64,000 nucleotides of DNA from Forficula auricularia (GCA_024734495.1 JALMQS010000082.1:2248625-2312624); one strand, 5' to 3'; counted from the stretch's first letter, positions 52,856 to 63,490 are shown. Notes: generated by a model from the sequence alone, not told the origin. Made by a program: numbers and translations.

Positions 52856-53030
52856 ATTAATAGAGTAAAGGGTGTGTAGTTTCACAGTGAATGAAATAAA
52901 ACTCAAAGAGGTTTATACAAACCCAATATATTTCGGATTATTAGTCCGAAATATATTGAGTTTGTATAAACCTCTTTGAGTTTTATTTCATTCACTGTGA
53001 AACTACACACCCTTTACTCTATTAATTAAC
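52856..53030. repeat. Almost perfect 175-bp hairpin
   Basis: Arms AGAGTAAAGGGTGTGTAGTT, TCACAGTGAATGAAATAAAA, CTCAAAGAGGTTTATACAAA and ATATATTTCGGA mirror each other around TTATTAG, with at most one or two mismatches. Same family as 9178-9409, but the hinge lacks CTGATGA. Inserted in the TTAA element. Confidence 0.75.
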
Positions 53031-53719
53031 TTTAGTACTTTTTTTTACGTTTTTTCGCTTCATTCATTGTCGAAATAGCTTTCAATCGCTTATTAAGAAC
53101 TTTTTGTTTTATAAATCGACCTTTATAATGTAATTTATCTGAAATTTCTATGATAAAATATATACAAGCTCGGACAGTGTTGTCAGATTTGTCAAACGAG
53201 CACGGGATTGGCTAGTAGTGGTACATAAACAGCAAAAAGTTTTGAATCCTTATTGTTTGTTCTAAATACTCTGGCATTAACTTTTTGCTAGTATTGTCGC
53301 GAAACAACTACCTTAAGTAAATTATAATTATAAAGATATTAAATAATTTCTTTGGAAAAAATTGCTTCAGTTAATGAAAACAGTCACGTGATTTCCACTC
53401 TAGAAAGAAATTGAAAATATGTAGGAACAATGTAAATAACAAATTAATTAAACAGTTCTCATTGGTTATTGTAAATTAATACGTAAAATTGGCTTCCATA
53501 AGATACTTACTGAACTTTGTTTTCTCATATTTCAATTCCAAAACGAACATGACCCATTACAAATTCTTGTGATATTTACTTAACTTAAAGAGATGTAAAT
53601 TATTTTTAAATAAATATTTTAATGACCTAAGAATTAGAGTCGAGAAATAAAAGTTTTACCCTTAACAGTTAGAAAAATTAAACAAAAGATTATATTTGTT
53701 GCAGTAAAAAAACCATTTT

Positions 53720-54022
53720 TAATAAAAACGGGTTCTTACTAGTTAAGACGCGTTTCACTAGAATACCTTTGTGGCAACTAGTATTTACTGATGTTAGTTG
53801 AGTTTGGTCAAAAAGGTCTAGAATCTTCATTTTTGACCTTCCACCTCATTTTGGGTGTTTATTTAAAAAAATTTAAACACCCAAAATGAACGAAAAATCA
53901 AAAATGAAGATTCTAGACCTTTGGACCAAAGTCAACTAATATCAGTAAATTCTAGTTGCCACAAAGCTATTCAGTGAAACGCGTTTTAACAAGTAAGAAC
54001 CCGTTCTTATTAAAAAACGGGT
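53720..54022. repeat. 300-bp palindrome
   Basis: AACGGGTTCTTACTAGTTAA, GCGTTTCACTAGAATACCTT, GTGGCAACTAGTATTTACTG and AGGTCTAGAATCTTCATTTT are mirrored from 53878 to 54022 with few differences. The centre, GGGTGTTTATTTAAAAAAATTTAAACACCC, is at about 53860. No gene. Confidence 0.7.
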
Positions 54023-54407
54023 TTTACTCCAACATATTCACAAAGATATTTGTAAATATGAAATTTATCAGATTAAACCATCTGTTCTCAGCCGATGGTA
54101 CCTACAGACATAATGGATGTTTATTGTACCATCTATTTAAATATATAAAAATAATTTAATATAAATATACGATTCTGTCTTAAATTAAAAGACTGAAAAT
54201 GAAATTCCGAAACTTCACATTTTTCGATAACCTAAGAATAAAAGAAAAATTTCATTTCTTATTTCTACGATTTTTTAAAATTATTTTTTGTCTTAATTTT
54301 TTAAATTGAATTATTTTCGTCTTAGGATTAAATTTTTAATTTTTTTATTCTTAGAATTTTAAAATACTTAAATAAATTTTCAAAAAACGAAAGTAGATAG
54401 AAAAAAT

Positions 54408-54537
54408 CGAGGGTGAACCGCGATTGGAATTAGGTGTACATCAATTCATTACATAATGCCACTTCATCTTTTGTCTTCTACTTGGAAATGAAAGTGGAAG
54501 TAGGTGTACACGATATTAGGTTGCGGTACACCCCTCG
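54408..54537. mobile_element. CGAGGGG MITE, copy 4 (130 bp)
   Basis: Ends CGAGGGTGAACCGCGA and TTGCGGTACACCCCTCG; exact duplication GAAAAAAT at 54400-54407 and 54538-54545. Interior is in the opposite orientation to copies 2 and 3. Confidence 0.92.
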
Positions 54538-54732
54538 GAAAAATTATAGGTATTTGATAGATATTTTTGTTAGTTTGCTAGTTAAATTTATTAATTTGAT
54601 TTTTGGAGGCACATGTTTATATTAAAAAGATTGAAAACCGCTAGATTAAACGATAATATAGTTTAGATCTAGATTGGCTTCCGCATTTTTTTTATAATGA
54701 TACTGATATAAGAAGAAGTTGCACCGAAAAGG

Positions 54733-55251
54733 TGCAACCTCTGAAGATCCGCGGTGGAAATAAGAAGAGTTTTAGGGATTGGGTCGGAGTTGAAGGTGTT
54801 CGTGGATGCCGGTCTTGAAAGATTGAAGGTTATATGTTGCTGGAAAGACGGTTGGGGAAAGAGAGTTCCAGTCTCTAGATGTCATAGGGATAAATATAAT
54901 ATAAAATCAATAATTCCCCCAAAGCATGCTTTGCACGCAGCACACGTTTTGCCGACTCCCAACACTCTTTTGCGGTCAAATTGGAAAAGTGCCGGACCAC
55001 TTCATTCAGCGAATACATATATCCCCATGACTTCAAGGAACTGGAACTCTCTCCCAGCCTCTATCTTTCCCAGCACCTATGATCTTCAAACCTTCAAAAC
55101 CAGGGTGCATAGACACCTGCGTCTACACCTCTCTCTTAATCAACTTTCCCTTCTCTTCGGTAATGCAAGGGTCTTTCGAGATCCATAGGGGCTACATCTT
55201 TACTGGTGCACCCCTTCTTGCATTCGATTGCATTAAAAAAAAAAAAAAAAA
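54733..55251 (+). mobile_element. LINE 3' end (RTE/jockey-type) with poly(A)
   Basis: The open frame 54754-55188 includes HAVLPTPNTLL-like sequence, MTSRNWNSLPASIFPSTYDL QTFKTRVHRHLRLHL and a stop. The LWNSLPxxxFPxxYxLQxFKxRVxxHL tail is standard for this LINE group. 3' UTR words are shared with 43915, and 18 A residues end it. The first 50 codons (EIRRVLGIGSELKV...) are not typical and may be an unrelated 5' junction. Confidence 0.7.
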
Positions 55252-55443
55252 AATAAACGAGTTGGCGAATGCGTTCGTTCGGTTAGTATCCAGTTTAAGC
55301 GTAGGGGTGTTGAGTCCTACTAAATCGTGTATTTCGAAATGAAGCCTTTGGAGGGATTATTGATTTTATCTCTTCAGAACAAAAGCCATGGTAGTATCTA
55401 TAAAAAAGAGAAAGGGCGGAGACAGATCTACGATGGGCTAGGG

Positions 55444-56193
55444 CAGTGGTCGGCAACCTTTTGAGACGGAAGAGCCAAAAGTTACAATTTACAAAATTTC
55501 CCAGTTTTTAAAGAGCCACTAACATGTTTGTTTCAATATTATGGTATTTGATTAGGATTAGGTAGAAGGCCAAAACTTGTAATAAATAAATAAATTAATA
55601 AATTAGGATTAGGTATATAAATTTGATTTTTGATTTAAAATAAATAGCTTTAAATATGTAATAATATTTATTCATATAAAAACATACAAATGTTTCGCAC
55701 AAAACATATTAAAGTAATTTAGCTAGCTCTGATAGAAAATTAGTAATCAAATAATCTATATATATAAAATTAAGGTTTTGTCTGTACATTGGTCCAAATC
55801 ACGCCAAATTTTGGTTGCACACGTTTCAAGCAAAGTTATGAACGAAAACACCCTCAACAAAATTTCTGACTGTCTGTCTGTCTGTATGTTTTCGTTGTTC
55901 ACGATTTACGTAAAAACCATAATCTGTGGGCTTCTAGAGAGCTAGAAATGCAAAAACTAACCACCCAAAATGGGGGGAGGGTGAAAATATGAAAATTCTT
56001 GCTCTTGGACCAAACTCAACCAAATTTTGTATACATTATGGGAGCATTGGCCTTGCATGCCTTTTGAAAGTTTGGTTAAATCTGGCTCATAACATGTTGT
56101 TTTGAAAATAAAATAATGTAATTATTCATATTTGCGCATGGAACTGGAGAGCCGCATCTTGACATCGAAAGAGCCACAGGTTGCCGACCCCTG
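55444..56193. mobile_element. hAT MITE with exact 8-bp TSD
   Basis: Ends CAGTGGTCGGCAACCT and AGGTTGCCGACCCCTG, flanked by GGCTAGGG at 55436-55443 and 56194-56201. GAGCCAAAAG and AAGAGCCACAGG subterminal blocks. A Helitron-like fragment (55757-56060) is nested inside and contains the empty target of MITE copy 2. Confidence 0.92.
55757..56060 (+). mobile_element. Helitron-like fragment nested in the hAT
   Basis: Starts TCTATATATATAAAATTAAG then GTTTTGTCTGTACATTGGTC, has the TGTCTGTCTGTCTGTATG block, one unit of the 125-bp repeat and ends GGAGCATTGGCCTTGCATGC, a damaged 3' end. Internally deleted. Confidence 0.5.
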
Positions 56194-56595
56194 GGCTAGG
56201 GAGTCGAAAAGTTATCTAAATTTTATGTCTAAGAATCGTGTCATGGAAAATCACTGGCTAGAGGGAAAGAGAAAAGAAAATCGCAAATGGGCAGGGGGTG
56301 TTCTCTGTCTCTGAGGGTCTCTTAATGGTTTTAGAAAAAAAATGCATTGTGCAAACAACTAAAGGGTACACTATCTGCTTTTTCAGGAAAAACAGTTCAT
56401 TTGTTCCTACTTGGGAAGAAAAATATTTCTTTACAAATGAAAATACCGTTAAAGGTCTTCTCTTTCAAAAATAAAACCAAATATTGCATTTATGCTGGCA
56501 CCAAAGAAAATTCTAAAATTATGTATAATAATCTTGAATAACGCATTAAATAATACGTATTTAGGCAAATGATGTAACTATTCAGAAAATCTCTC

Positions 56596-56740
56596 GTGAT
56601 TCAATACATTCACAAAGAGAAACAAAAAGGTTGTCCTCTGCTTGATGCAAATAAACATACACACATATATATATATCGAAATTATATATCTGTATTATAT
56701 ATATATATATATATATTATTTATTTGTTTGAGACTATACT
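56596..56740. repeat. R2 repeat copy
   Basis: CACAAAGAGAAACAAAAAGG, TTGTCCTCTGCTTGATGCAA, ACATACACACATATATATAT, then AT repeats and TTATTTATTTGTTTGAGACT. Confidence 0.6.
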
Positions 56741-56879
56741 CACTGCAAAAGTATCTTCCAAGAATTGAACATTTTAACTGAATATGACGTCTGCGTTATG
56801 GAAAGTGTTTTATTTTTAAAAAAACACCCAGAACTTTTTCATAAAAATATCTTTAGTCACGAATATAACACTAGATGCA

Positions 56880-57315
56880 GGAATGATCTGAGGATAAATG
56901 CCAGTTGATTGTCTGTGACATTAAAAAGCTCAATTAATAACGTCATAAAAATTTACAATAAGGTACCTTTAGAAATTAAGAGTTTGCCAACGCTCTTTCT
57001 TTTGAAGACAAAACTAAAATGCTTCTTGCTAACTTTAAATCTCTATAGATTGGACGAGTTGTAGACATAATTTATAATTTGTGAATTAAGATATATTTTT
57101 GTATTTGTGTCTTCTTTTGTTTTGTTTTTTATGTTAAAGAAAAGAAAAAAAATGTTAAATTTAACTATTAATCTTTATAAACTTAAGATATATTTGTATA
57201 ATTGTATACGGTTGTTGTTTGTTTGTTGTCTTTATTGTTGTATGACATTATTCTACCTACATGATGGCGCAAATGACCATAGTAGTCGACGCGCCGATAA
57301 ACAAATAATAATAAT
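56880..57315 (+). pseudogene. CR1-like LINE tail and (ATA)n
   Basis: Frame RNDLRINAS, a stop, then LSVTLKSSINNVIKIYNKVP LEIKSLPTLFLLKTKLKCFL LTLNLYRLDEL and a stop; the IYNKVPxEIKxLxxxxxFKxxLKxxL...LDE pattern is the CR1-like C-terminus. 3' UTR ends GGCGCAAATGACCATAGTAG then TCGACGCGCC and (ATA)n at 57300. Confidence 0.7.
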
Positions 57316-57319
57316 AATA

Positions 57320-58305
57320 ATAATTATTGACCTGCGACAGCTGCACAGGAAACAGATTATGAATCTTCGAGAATATTTTTTGAAAAAACAAATAACATCG
57401 CGTCTCCACGCAGCAGTAGTCCGGGCTGATTTTAATCTTACTCCGGTGAATCTCGGGGGGGATATTAGTGGGATTCAGCAGCTCGGCACGCAGGAGGATC
57501 TTAAAAACAACTGGAAACGGAAGGTGTTGCATGGGAGGCATCCTCATGACTTGGGCCAGGACCATGTTGACGGAAAAGCGTCAAACTATTGGCTGACTCA
57601 TGGAGATCTGTTCCCGGAGACTGAGGGCTTCGTAATTGCAATCCAAGACCAGGTCATAGCCACAAAGAATTATCTTAAATACATAATCAAGGATCCTAAT
57701 GTGACCGATGACAGATGCAGAATGTGTGGTGGTATGTCCGAAACTATTCAACATGTCATTTCGGCCTGCCGAGTCCTCGCCAGTACGGATTATACACATA
57801 GACATAATCAGATGGCAAAAGTCATCCATCAAGAACTTGCTCTTCACTATGAACTAATAAGCACCAGAGTTCCCTACTATGAGTATACTCCGGAAAGTGT
57901 ACTTGAAAGTAGTGGTTGTAAACTATATTGGGACAGGTCCGTGCTGACAGACAGGACTATACTTGCGAATAGACCTGATATAATACTCACCATAAAGAAT
58001 AGCAAAATGACATACCTTATTGACATCACCATACCAAATACACATAATCTCCAACAAGCCTATGGCGAAAAATTAAATAAATATCTTGAGCTCGCAGAAG
58101 AAATTAGGAAAATGTGGAGACAGGATAGAGTGCTAATGGTGCCCCTTGTCATGTCTGCGACTGGTATCGTCCCGAAGACGCTCCCTAAGAACTTAAAGGA
58201 GCTGGGCATTTTTGGAGGGGGCATTATCACGACGGTGCAGAAGGCTGTACTGCTGAGTACGTGCGCCACAGTCCGGCGGTTTCTGAACCTTCCTTCAACA
58301 AGATA
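57320..58305 (+). mobile_element. LINE C-terminus with restriction-like endonuclease
   Basis: The open frame includes DLRQLHRKQIMNLREYFLKK, SNYWLTHGDLFPETEGFVIA IQDQV, a CCHC finger CRMCGGMSETIQHVISAC, and NRPDIILTIKNSKMTYLIDI TIP: the PD...(D/K) core of the restriction-like endonuclease of R2/R4-superfamily LINEs. It ends ATGIVPKTLPKNLKELGI and more to a stop at 58305. Codons 1-70 of the longest frame (57107 on) belong to the neighbouring LINE tail. The RT domain is lost. Open for about 320 codons, so fairly young. Confidence 0.8.
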
Positions 58306-58541
58306 ATAACAAAATAGAAGCTATCATCTCTGCTGTTTACAGCCGATGTATAGTAAACAAACCTCCTTCAAAAGGAGAGAAAAGAATGAAAATAATAATA
58401 TTTGTATATTTGTGTGCTTTTGATCTTTGTTCTTTGTTGTACTTCTAATGCATGAGAATCACAATTTTGTAATTCTAAAATTTTTTTGTATACTGTATTT
58501 GTATTGACACTCTATTCAAAAATAAATAAATATTCCTATAG

Positions 58542-58568
58542 TTTCGAAGACTTGGTCTTCATCATCAG
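58542..58568 (-). ncRNA. Hammerhead-like core
   Basis: CTGATGA, T, perfect 6-bp GAAGAC/GTCTTC stem with loop CAA, GAAA, CTATAG. The body past CTATAG is replaced by the LINE tail side, so stem I is lost. Confidence 0.4.
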
Positions 58569-58569
58569 T

Positions 58570-59500
58570 CTTTTTTAAATTATAAATATTGTTTTTCATG
58601 GAGTCAATACCGTATGGATATTGAAAATTTTGATTTAAAAAAGTGAGATTTAAATAAAAATTCAAATTTTTATCAAATTAATCACAAAAATAAAAGCTTC
58701 AACAGCTTCATTACTATCATTTATCCTTATCCAGCGGTACCATGGTGCTGGAACGCCGTTAATATTTCCAAAATTTTCCGGGGGATGACCCCTAGAACCC
58801 CTAGGCTCTCCGGAATTTCACTGTTCCGACACCAGCAGGGCTAAATTTGCGATGACACCATTGTCCATTTATCAATAAATACAAATCTTTGATAAAAAGA
58901 ACTGATTTTAGAATAAAAATTGATTTTAAGAAATGATCTAAATTTTAAACACCAAAAATTCAATTAATATCAAAATATCAACTGTTTTTTTAATATTTAT
59001 CAAAAAAATTTTGAGTAAAATCATTTTTAGTAAATATTTTATTTTATTTATTTATTTTTTTATTTAAGGTAATTTCAATTCCAAGATATTCTACATCATT
59101 TGTCTTTTTACAAAATATTTAAGTATTTATAGTTGTTTTAGATTCCTTTCTTAAAGCTATACTATTTTTTTTTTAATTTTTTAAAATTTCCTCTGATAAA
59201 GGGAGAATTTCTTCCTAAACTTTTTGTATTTCAAATAAACGTTTTTATGTTGTTTTTTTAAAAAAAAAAGATTTGTATTTATTTATTTACACAAAACAAT
59301 CAAAATTATTTTTTTCAATATATCTTTATTGTGTTTTCAAGTTTCGTATAATGAAAAAACCACTTTTGGAGGGGCCACTTCAGTTCTGAAATCACCCTCA
59401 TATTTTTATTAACATTATCAGGGCTAACTTGATTTAAAGAAGGTTTCTGAATTAAAATCTGTGAGGTAAAAGTTTTTAACAAACGATTTATATAATTAAA
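58570..59500. other. AT-rich spacer, no gene
   Basis: Contains TTTTCATGGAGTCAATACCG, also at 14175 and 63295, then AT-rich sequence, and a GC-richer piece 58735-58860 (GGGGGATGACCCCTAGAACC, an internal palindrome of CCTAGG type). No open frame. Confidence 0.4.
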
Positions 59501-59509
59501 TTGAAAGTT

Positions 59510-59650
59510 TATTTTTGCCGAGAGTAGCAGAATTTTTATATATTGAAGGAGACATTAATAAGAGTGTGTGTCTTCTACTGGAATTATAAATTTTTAATTT
59601 ATTTATAACGAGGCTAAAGTTTCGAGAGCCCTCTTCATCAATCTATTAAT
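59510..59650. repeat. Copy of the 38950 repeat family
   Basis: TTTTTGCCGAGAGTAGCAGA, TTGAAGGAGACATTAATAAG, GTGTCTTCTACTGGAATTAT, TTTATAACGAGGCTAAAGTT. The hammerhead-like hinge reads TTGATGA (degraded). Confidence 0.5.
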
Positions 59651-59654
59651 ATAA

Positions 59655-60530
59655 TTTTACCAAGGATAATCGGACCCCAAAATTTTCTCAACCTGACAAC
59701 CCAACAAGTGAATATTTATTTATTTATTTATTTATTATTTTCAACGGCTAAATGCCTTATACATTAATATAATACAATAATTATTGAATAAAACAAAATT
59801 AACAATAATAGACAAAGTAATATTATTAAATTAATATAATAATGATAGAGTATATGTTAAATAACAATATACTTCATTAGCTATGCTGTCCACTTAAATT
59901 TAAAAATATTAATCTAATAATTTTGTACAATTTTTCATTCTTTCATCCAATCCATTTAATTAAAAAAAAAAAAAAAAAAAAAACATTTTCGTGACTGTTT
60001 ATAATTTTTATAAGAAAATTCTCAAATTTTTACCATCAAATCATTGATGCATTAAATATTTATTACCGAAATTTGAAGTTGATCGTCTGTCCCAATTCCG
60101 AGAAATAAATTATTGAAAATTATCCTTTTAACATCGAAGCAAATGGACCGAGCTTTTAAAAAGGGCAATAACTTCTATACAAATTATAACATTTCATACA
60201 TATCAATAATTAAACTTTTATGAATCGAATGATACATTTTTCAGAGGATTTGCTAATATAGTTAATTTGTTATTCATAAATGAAAAAAGATAAAGTTATT
60301 TGCAGCTAACAGAATATATCAAAAGCACTAGTGTAGAATTCCAACTCTATTTCTTGAAATCGTTTTTATGTTAAATAGAAAAAATTTATCTCAATATTCT
60401 TTTTATTAATATTATCAAAACAAAGATTTTTATTCATTTTTAACAATTTTTTTATTAAAAAATTTATTAGGCAAAAGTTGTCACTCTGCAGAAATACAAA
60501 ATATTTTTTCGAAGATCAACCAGATAGATA
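59655..60530. other. AT-rich spacer, no gene
   Basis: (TTTA)n at 59711-59740, poly-A at 59962-59983. No exon or repeat ends recognised. Confidence 0.4.
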
Positions 60531-60554
60531 AGCAGTCCCGAACCTTCTTAATAG

Positions 60555-61190
60555 AATTATGAATTAGTTACAACTAAACGACGAAATATTAACATGAAAT
60601 CACTTTTTGAAGTCGGTGCAAAACATATACATTTTATAAATCGAACTCGACGGATCTTACTTAGTACGTTTTGCGGGTAAACTCGCTTATACAGTTTGTT
60701 TAGCACCGACTTCAAAAAGTGATTTCATGTTAATATTTCATCGTTTAGTTGTAACTAAATAAGATAATTATTTTATACCTTTTAGTGCATTTTATTTTAT
60801 TTTTAAGTTATTATTATTTTACCCACTTTCCAATAAAAAAAGAATCATCGAAATCGGTCCACGTGGCAAAAAGTTCTCAGTGAACATACATAAATAATAA
60901 ATAAATAAATAGTTCAATATCTTGACTATTTTGGTGCTATACTGATCCAAACGCAGAAAGAATCATTAAAATCGGTTCATAAACAAAGAAGTTACGGGTG
61001 AACAAACATAACAAAAAAGATCTAATACCAATAAAAAAAAAAAAACGGGACCAATCGGAAAGTATACTGAACCAAATGCAAAAAAAATCATCAAAATCGG
61101 TTCACAATTGGCGGAGATATTAGGTAACATAGACACAAAAAAAAATCAGTCGAATTGAGAACCTCCTCCTTTTTTGAAGTCGGTTAAAAA
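60555..61190. repeat. Inverted repeat and shared GTCGGTTAAAA repeat
   Basis: AGTTACAACTAAACGACGAA, ATTAACATGAAATCACTTTT and TGAAGTCGGTGC are mirrored at 60700-60765. The following part to 61190 shares GGGACCAATCGG, GCAAAAAAAATCATCAAAAT and TTTTTGAAGTCGGTTAAAA with 6090-6260. Confidence 0.55.
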
Positions 61191-61729
61191 TTATTTAAAA
61201 GGAAAGAATTTTAAAAATTGAATATGGGCTAAATAAAACAAGCCCGAAACATTTTTTTTATAAGATAAGTTTTTTTTTAATTATATCAATCGTATGAAAG
61301 AATGAAAAATTGTACATAAGAATATTTGAATATATGGATCTAATAATTAAATAATTGATTAATTATATGGATGTGAATGTTAGGGCGTTAGTTAAGTCGA
61401 GAGGATTCGGATGTAAGTAATTGGTGAAATTAAAAAATAGAAATAAGGTAATAAACTCATTTAATCATTAAATTACTAATCATACAGAAATGGATTTTTT
61501 TTCAATATATTAATTAGATAAGTACATATTTACAATGTTGAACGTCAGCCCCTAGACACCGTTCTCTTGTTTGCACGATCTCAATGCAAGCCTATAAGTC
61601 AAGAATGACTTTTCCAACGGATATATAGGTGTTGTATATTATTGGGGGGTAATTCCATTTGTATAATTAAAAATAATAAACAAAAAAATATTCCATTTGA
61701 ATTTCACAGAGCCAGATGCCAAAACATTT

Positions 61730-61864
61730 TTACATTTCTAGATTATTTTTATTTTTTTTATCTTCTAAATATTCAGTTTTTTTGATTAAAAATTGCATAT
61801 AGGCAAAAGTGGAGACTAAGCCTAAGCAAACCGTCCCCCATAAGTTCGTCGAGTGGTTGAAATT
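61730..61864 (-). CDS. Terminal exon with one membrane helix, unidentified
   Basis: Branch-like CTATTAAC, pyrimidine-rich GTTGTTTTTTAATTACAG acceptor, then in phase 0 NFNHSTNLWGTVCLGLVSTF AYMQFLIKKTEYLEDKKNKN NLEM and a stop. One helix LWGTVCLGLVSTFAYMQFLI followed by a basic, then charged tail suits a small organelle membrane subunit. Another phase is open for 29 codons only. Family not recognised. The hAT at 61929 lies in the intron just upstream. Confidence 0.45.
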   Translation of the reverse strand, partial: NFNHSTNLWGTVCLGLVSTFAYMQFLIKKTEYLEDKKNKNNLEM

Positions 61865-61928
61865 CTGTAATTAAAAAACAACACAATAGTTAATAGTGAG
61901 TTTTGTTAAAGATAAGATCACATATGGT

Positions 61929-62589
61929 CAGTGGCGGATCATAAGCAATGCGCGCGCCTAGGGCCCCGTCGAATATGGGGCCCCCAAAATTGATTATCAT
62001 ATTAATTTTGATCGTGATATAAAATTTCATTTCATTAAAAAAAAAAAAAAAAAAATTATCAATTGACTTATGAAATTCAATCATTATTCTAATCTTTCCT
62101 GTAATATTATATTTCCTCTCATATTAGGTGTAGCTATCAATTTTATGTAAAAAGACAAATAACATAATTCAATATTCAATTTTGTTCCAAATATTATTAG
62201 ATATTATTTTTCAACGATAATTGACAACAAAATATTAATTTAAATATTTATATAAAAAAAAGACCTTATAATAAAGGAAAAATTAAATATCTATTGATAA
62301 GTCTTTTAGATTAATACTTTGTTGATCACCTTCCACTAAAAAATCTTTTAAAAGTTCTTTTGTATTTTTTAAATAAATTAAAAAAAAATCAAGATATTTT
62401 AAATAAAGCTCTAAGTTAGTTTTTAAAGTGAACTGGTTAATGTGATATCATCGCTTTCCTAGTCAATTGAGCCTAGCAAAGACTTTCTTTAGATATAAAT
62501 AGTTTAAAATAATCATATTTAAAAAATTTTGTTATCCGTGGCCTAATTTTTTTGCGCCTAGGGCCTTATATTGTCTTAATCCGCCACTG
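61929..62589. mobile_element. hAT MITE with exact 8-bp TSD
   Basis: Ends CAGTGGCGGATCATAAG and CTTAATCCGCCACTG, imperfect inverted copies, flanked by CATATGGT at 61921-61928 and 62590-62597. GCGCCTAGGGCCC subterminal blocks at both ends. 661 bp, non-coding. Confidence 0.92.
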
Positions 62590-62774
62590 CATATGGTACA
62601 TACAAATGAATGGTACAAAACCTGTCTTTAGCCTTAATATATTTGTACTTTAAAAGATAAATAAACAAGAAGATATGAAAAGAATTAATGAGGAGCCTGG
62701 TATTTAAAAATATAAAGGGTTCATTTGCTTTAATATTCTATTTGAGTAATTTTCAGAAAAGAACACAAGACTAA

Positions 62775-62776
<2 letters not shown>

Positions 62777-62821
<45 letters not shown>
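62777..62821. repeat. (TA)n microsatellite
   Basis: About 22 TA units with no interruption; length likely variable. Confidence 0.9.
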
Positions 62822-62823
<2 letters not shown>

Positions 62824-62879
62824 AGGTGATTAGCAATAATCCAAATAAATATATTAGTATTAGACTAATTGAAAAGTTT

Positions 62880-62945
62880 TTGTTTTACAAAGAGAAACTA
62901 AGAGGTTGTCCTCTGCTTGATGCAAATAAACATACACACTTTTAA
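62880..62945. repeat. R2 repeat fragment
   Basis: TTGTTTTACAAAGAGAAACT, AAGAGGTTGTCCTCTGCTTG, ATGCAAATAAACATACACAC; stops abruptly at TTTTAAGTGG. Confidence 0.55.
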
Positions 62946-63084
62946 GTGGGAGATAAATTTAACCTAATTTATGGCACGGGGAATTTACCACTGCTCGAAG
63001 CCCTTAAAAAACTTAGTAAATTGGATCGTGTCGTTCTAACTTTCTAAGATTTGGCTCGTGATCCCGGCTTCTTTCCGTCTACTC

Positions 63085-63178
63085 TGTTCTTTTCACGATG
63101 GAGCGGCCATCCCATACAGGCCCTTAGGGGATGCAACTTCTGGTGTATCTCCTTCTAACATCAATATCATAAAAAAAC
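63085..63178 (+). mobile_element. LINE 3' end remnant
   Basis: TTTTCACGATGGAGCGGCCA, CAGGCCCTTAGGGGATGCAA, CTGGTGTATCTCCTTCTAAC match the 3' UTR at 30430-30500, ending ATCATAAAAAAACAC. Confidence 0.55.
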
Positions 63179-63179
63179 A

Positions 63180-63490
63180 CTTATAACGAAATTATATATC
63201 TGTATATATATATTATTTATTTGTTCGAGACTATAGTTTCGAAGACTTGGTCTTCATCATCAGTCTTTTTTAATTATAAATATTATTTTTCATGGGGTCA
63301 ATACCGTATGGATATTGAAAATTTTCGATCTTTATTTAGCTGGGTGCCAGTTAAAATTGATAAAGACCAAGTCTTCGAAACTATAGTCTCAAACAAATAA
63401 ATAATATATATACAGATATATAATTTCGTTATATATGTGTGTATGTTTATTTGCATCAAGCAGAGGACAACCTCTTTGTTTCTCTTTGTG
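63180..63490. repeat. Head-to-head pair of R2 copies with hammerhead-like core
   Basis: Left copy, minus strand, has the core 63237-63263: CTGATGA, T, perfect GAAGAC/GTCTTC, GAAA, CTATAG, TC. Right copy restarts at 63360 with GACCAAGTCTTCGAAACTAT (half core) and runs through the R2 body to TTTGTTTCTCTTTGTGAG. The loop has TTCATGGGGTCAATACCGTA. Confidence 0.6.

Larger units (their letters stand above)
51824..53312. mobile_element. TTAA-flanked element, second copy with nested inserts
   Basis: Ends GGTAGCTGTTTC and GAAACAACTACC between TTAA at 51820-51823 and 53313-53316. Sequence outside the inserts matches 33872-34563 inverted. It contains an I-like LINE (51992-52572) and a hairpin element (52856-53030). 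Confidence 0.72.
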
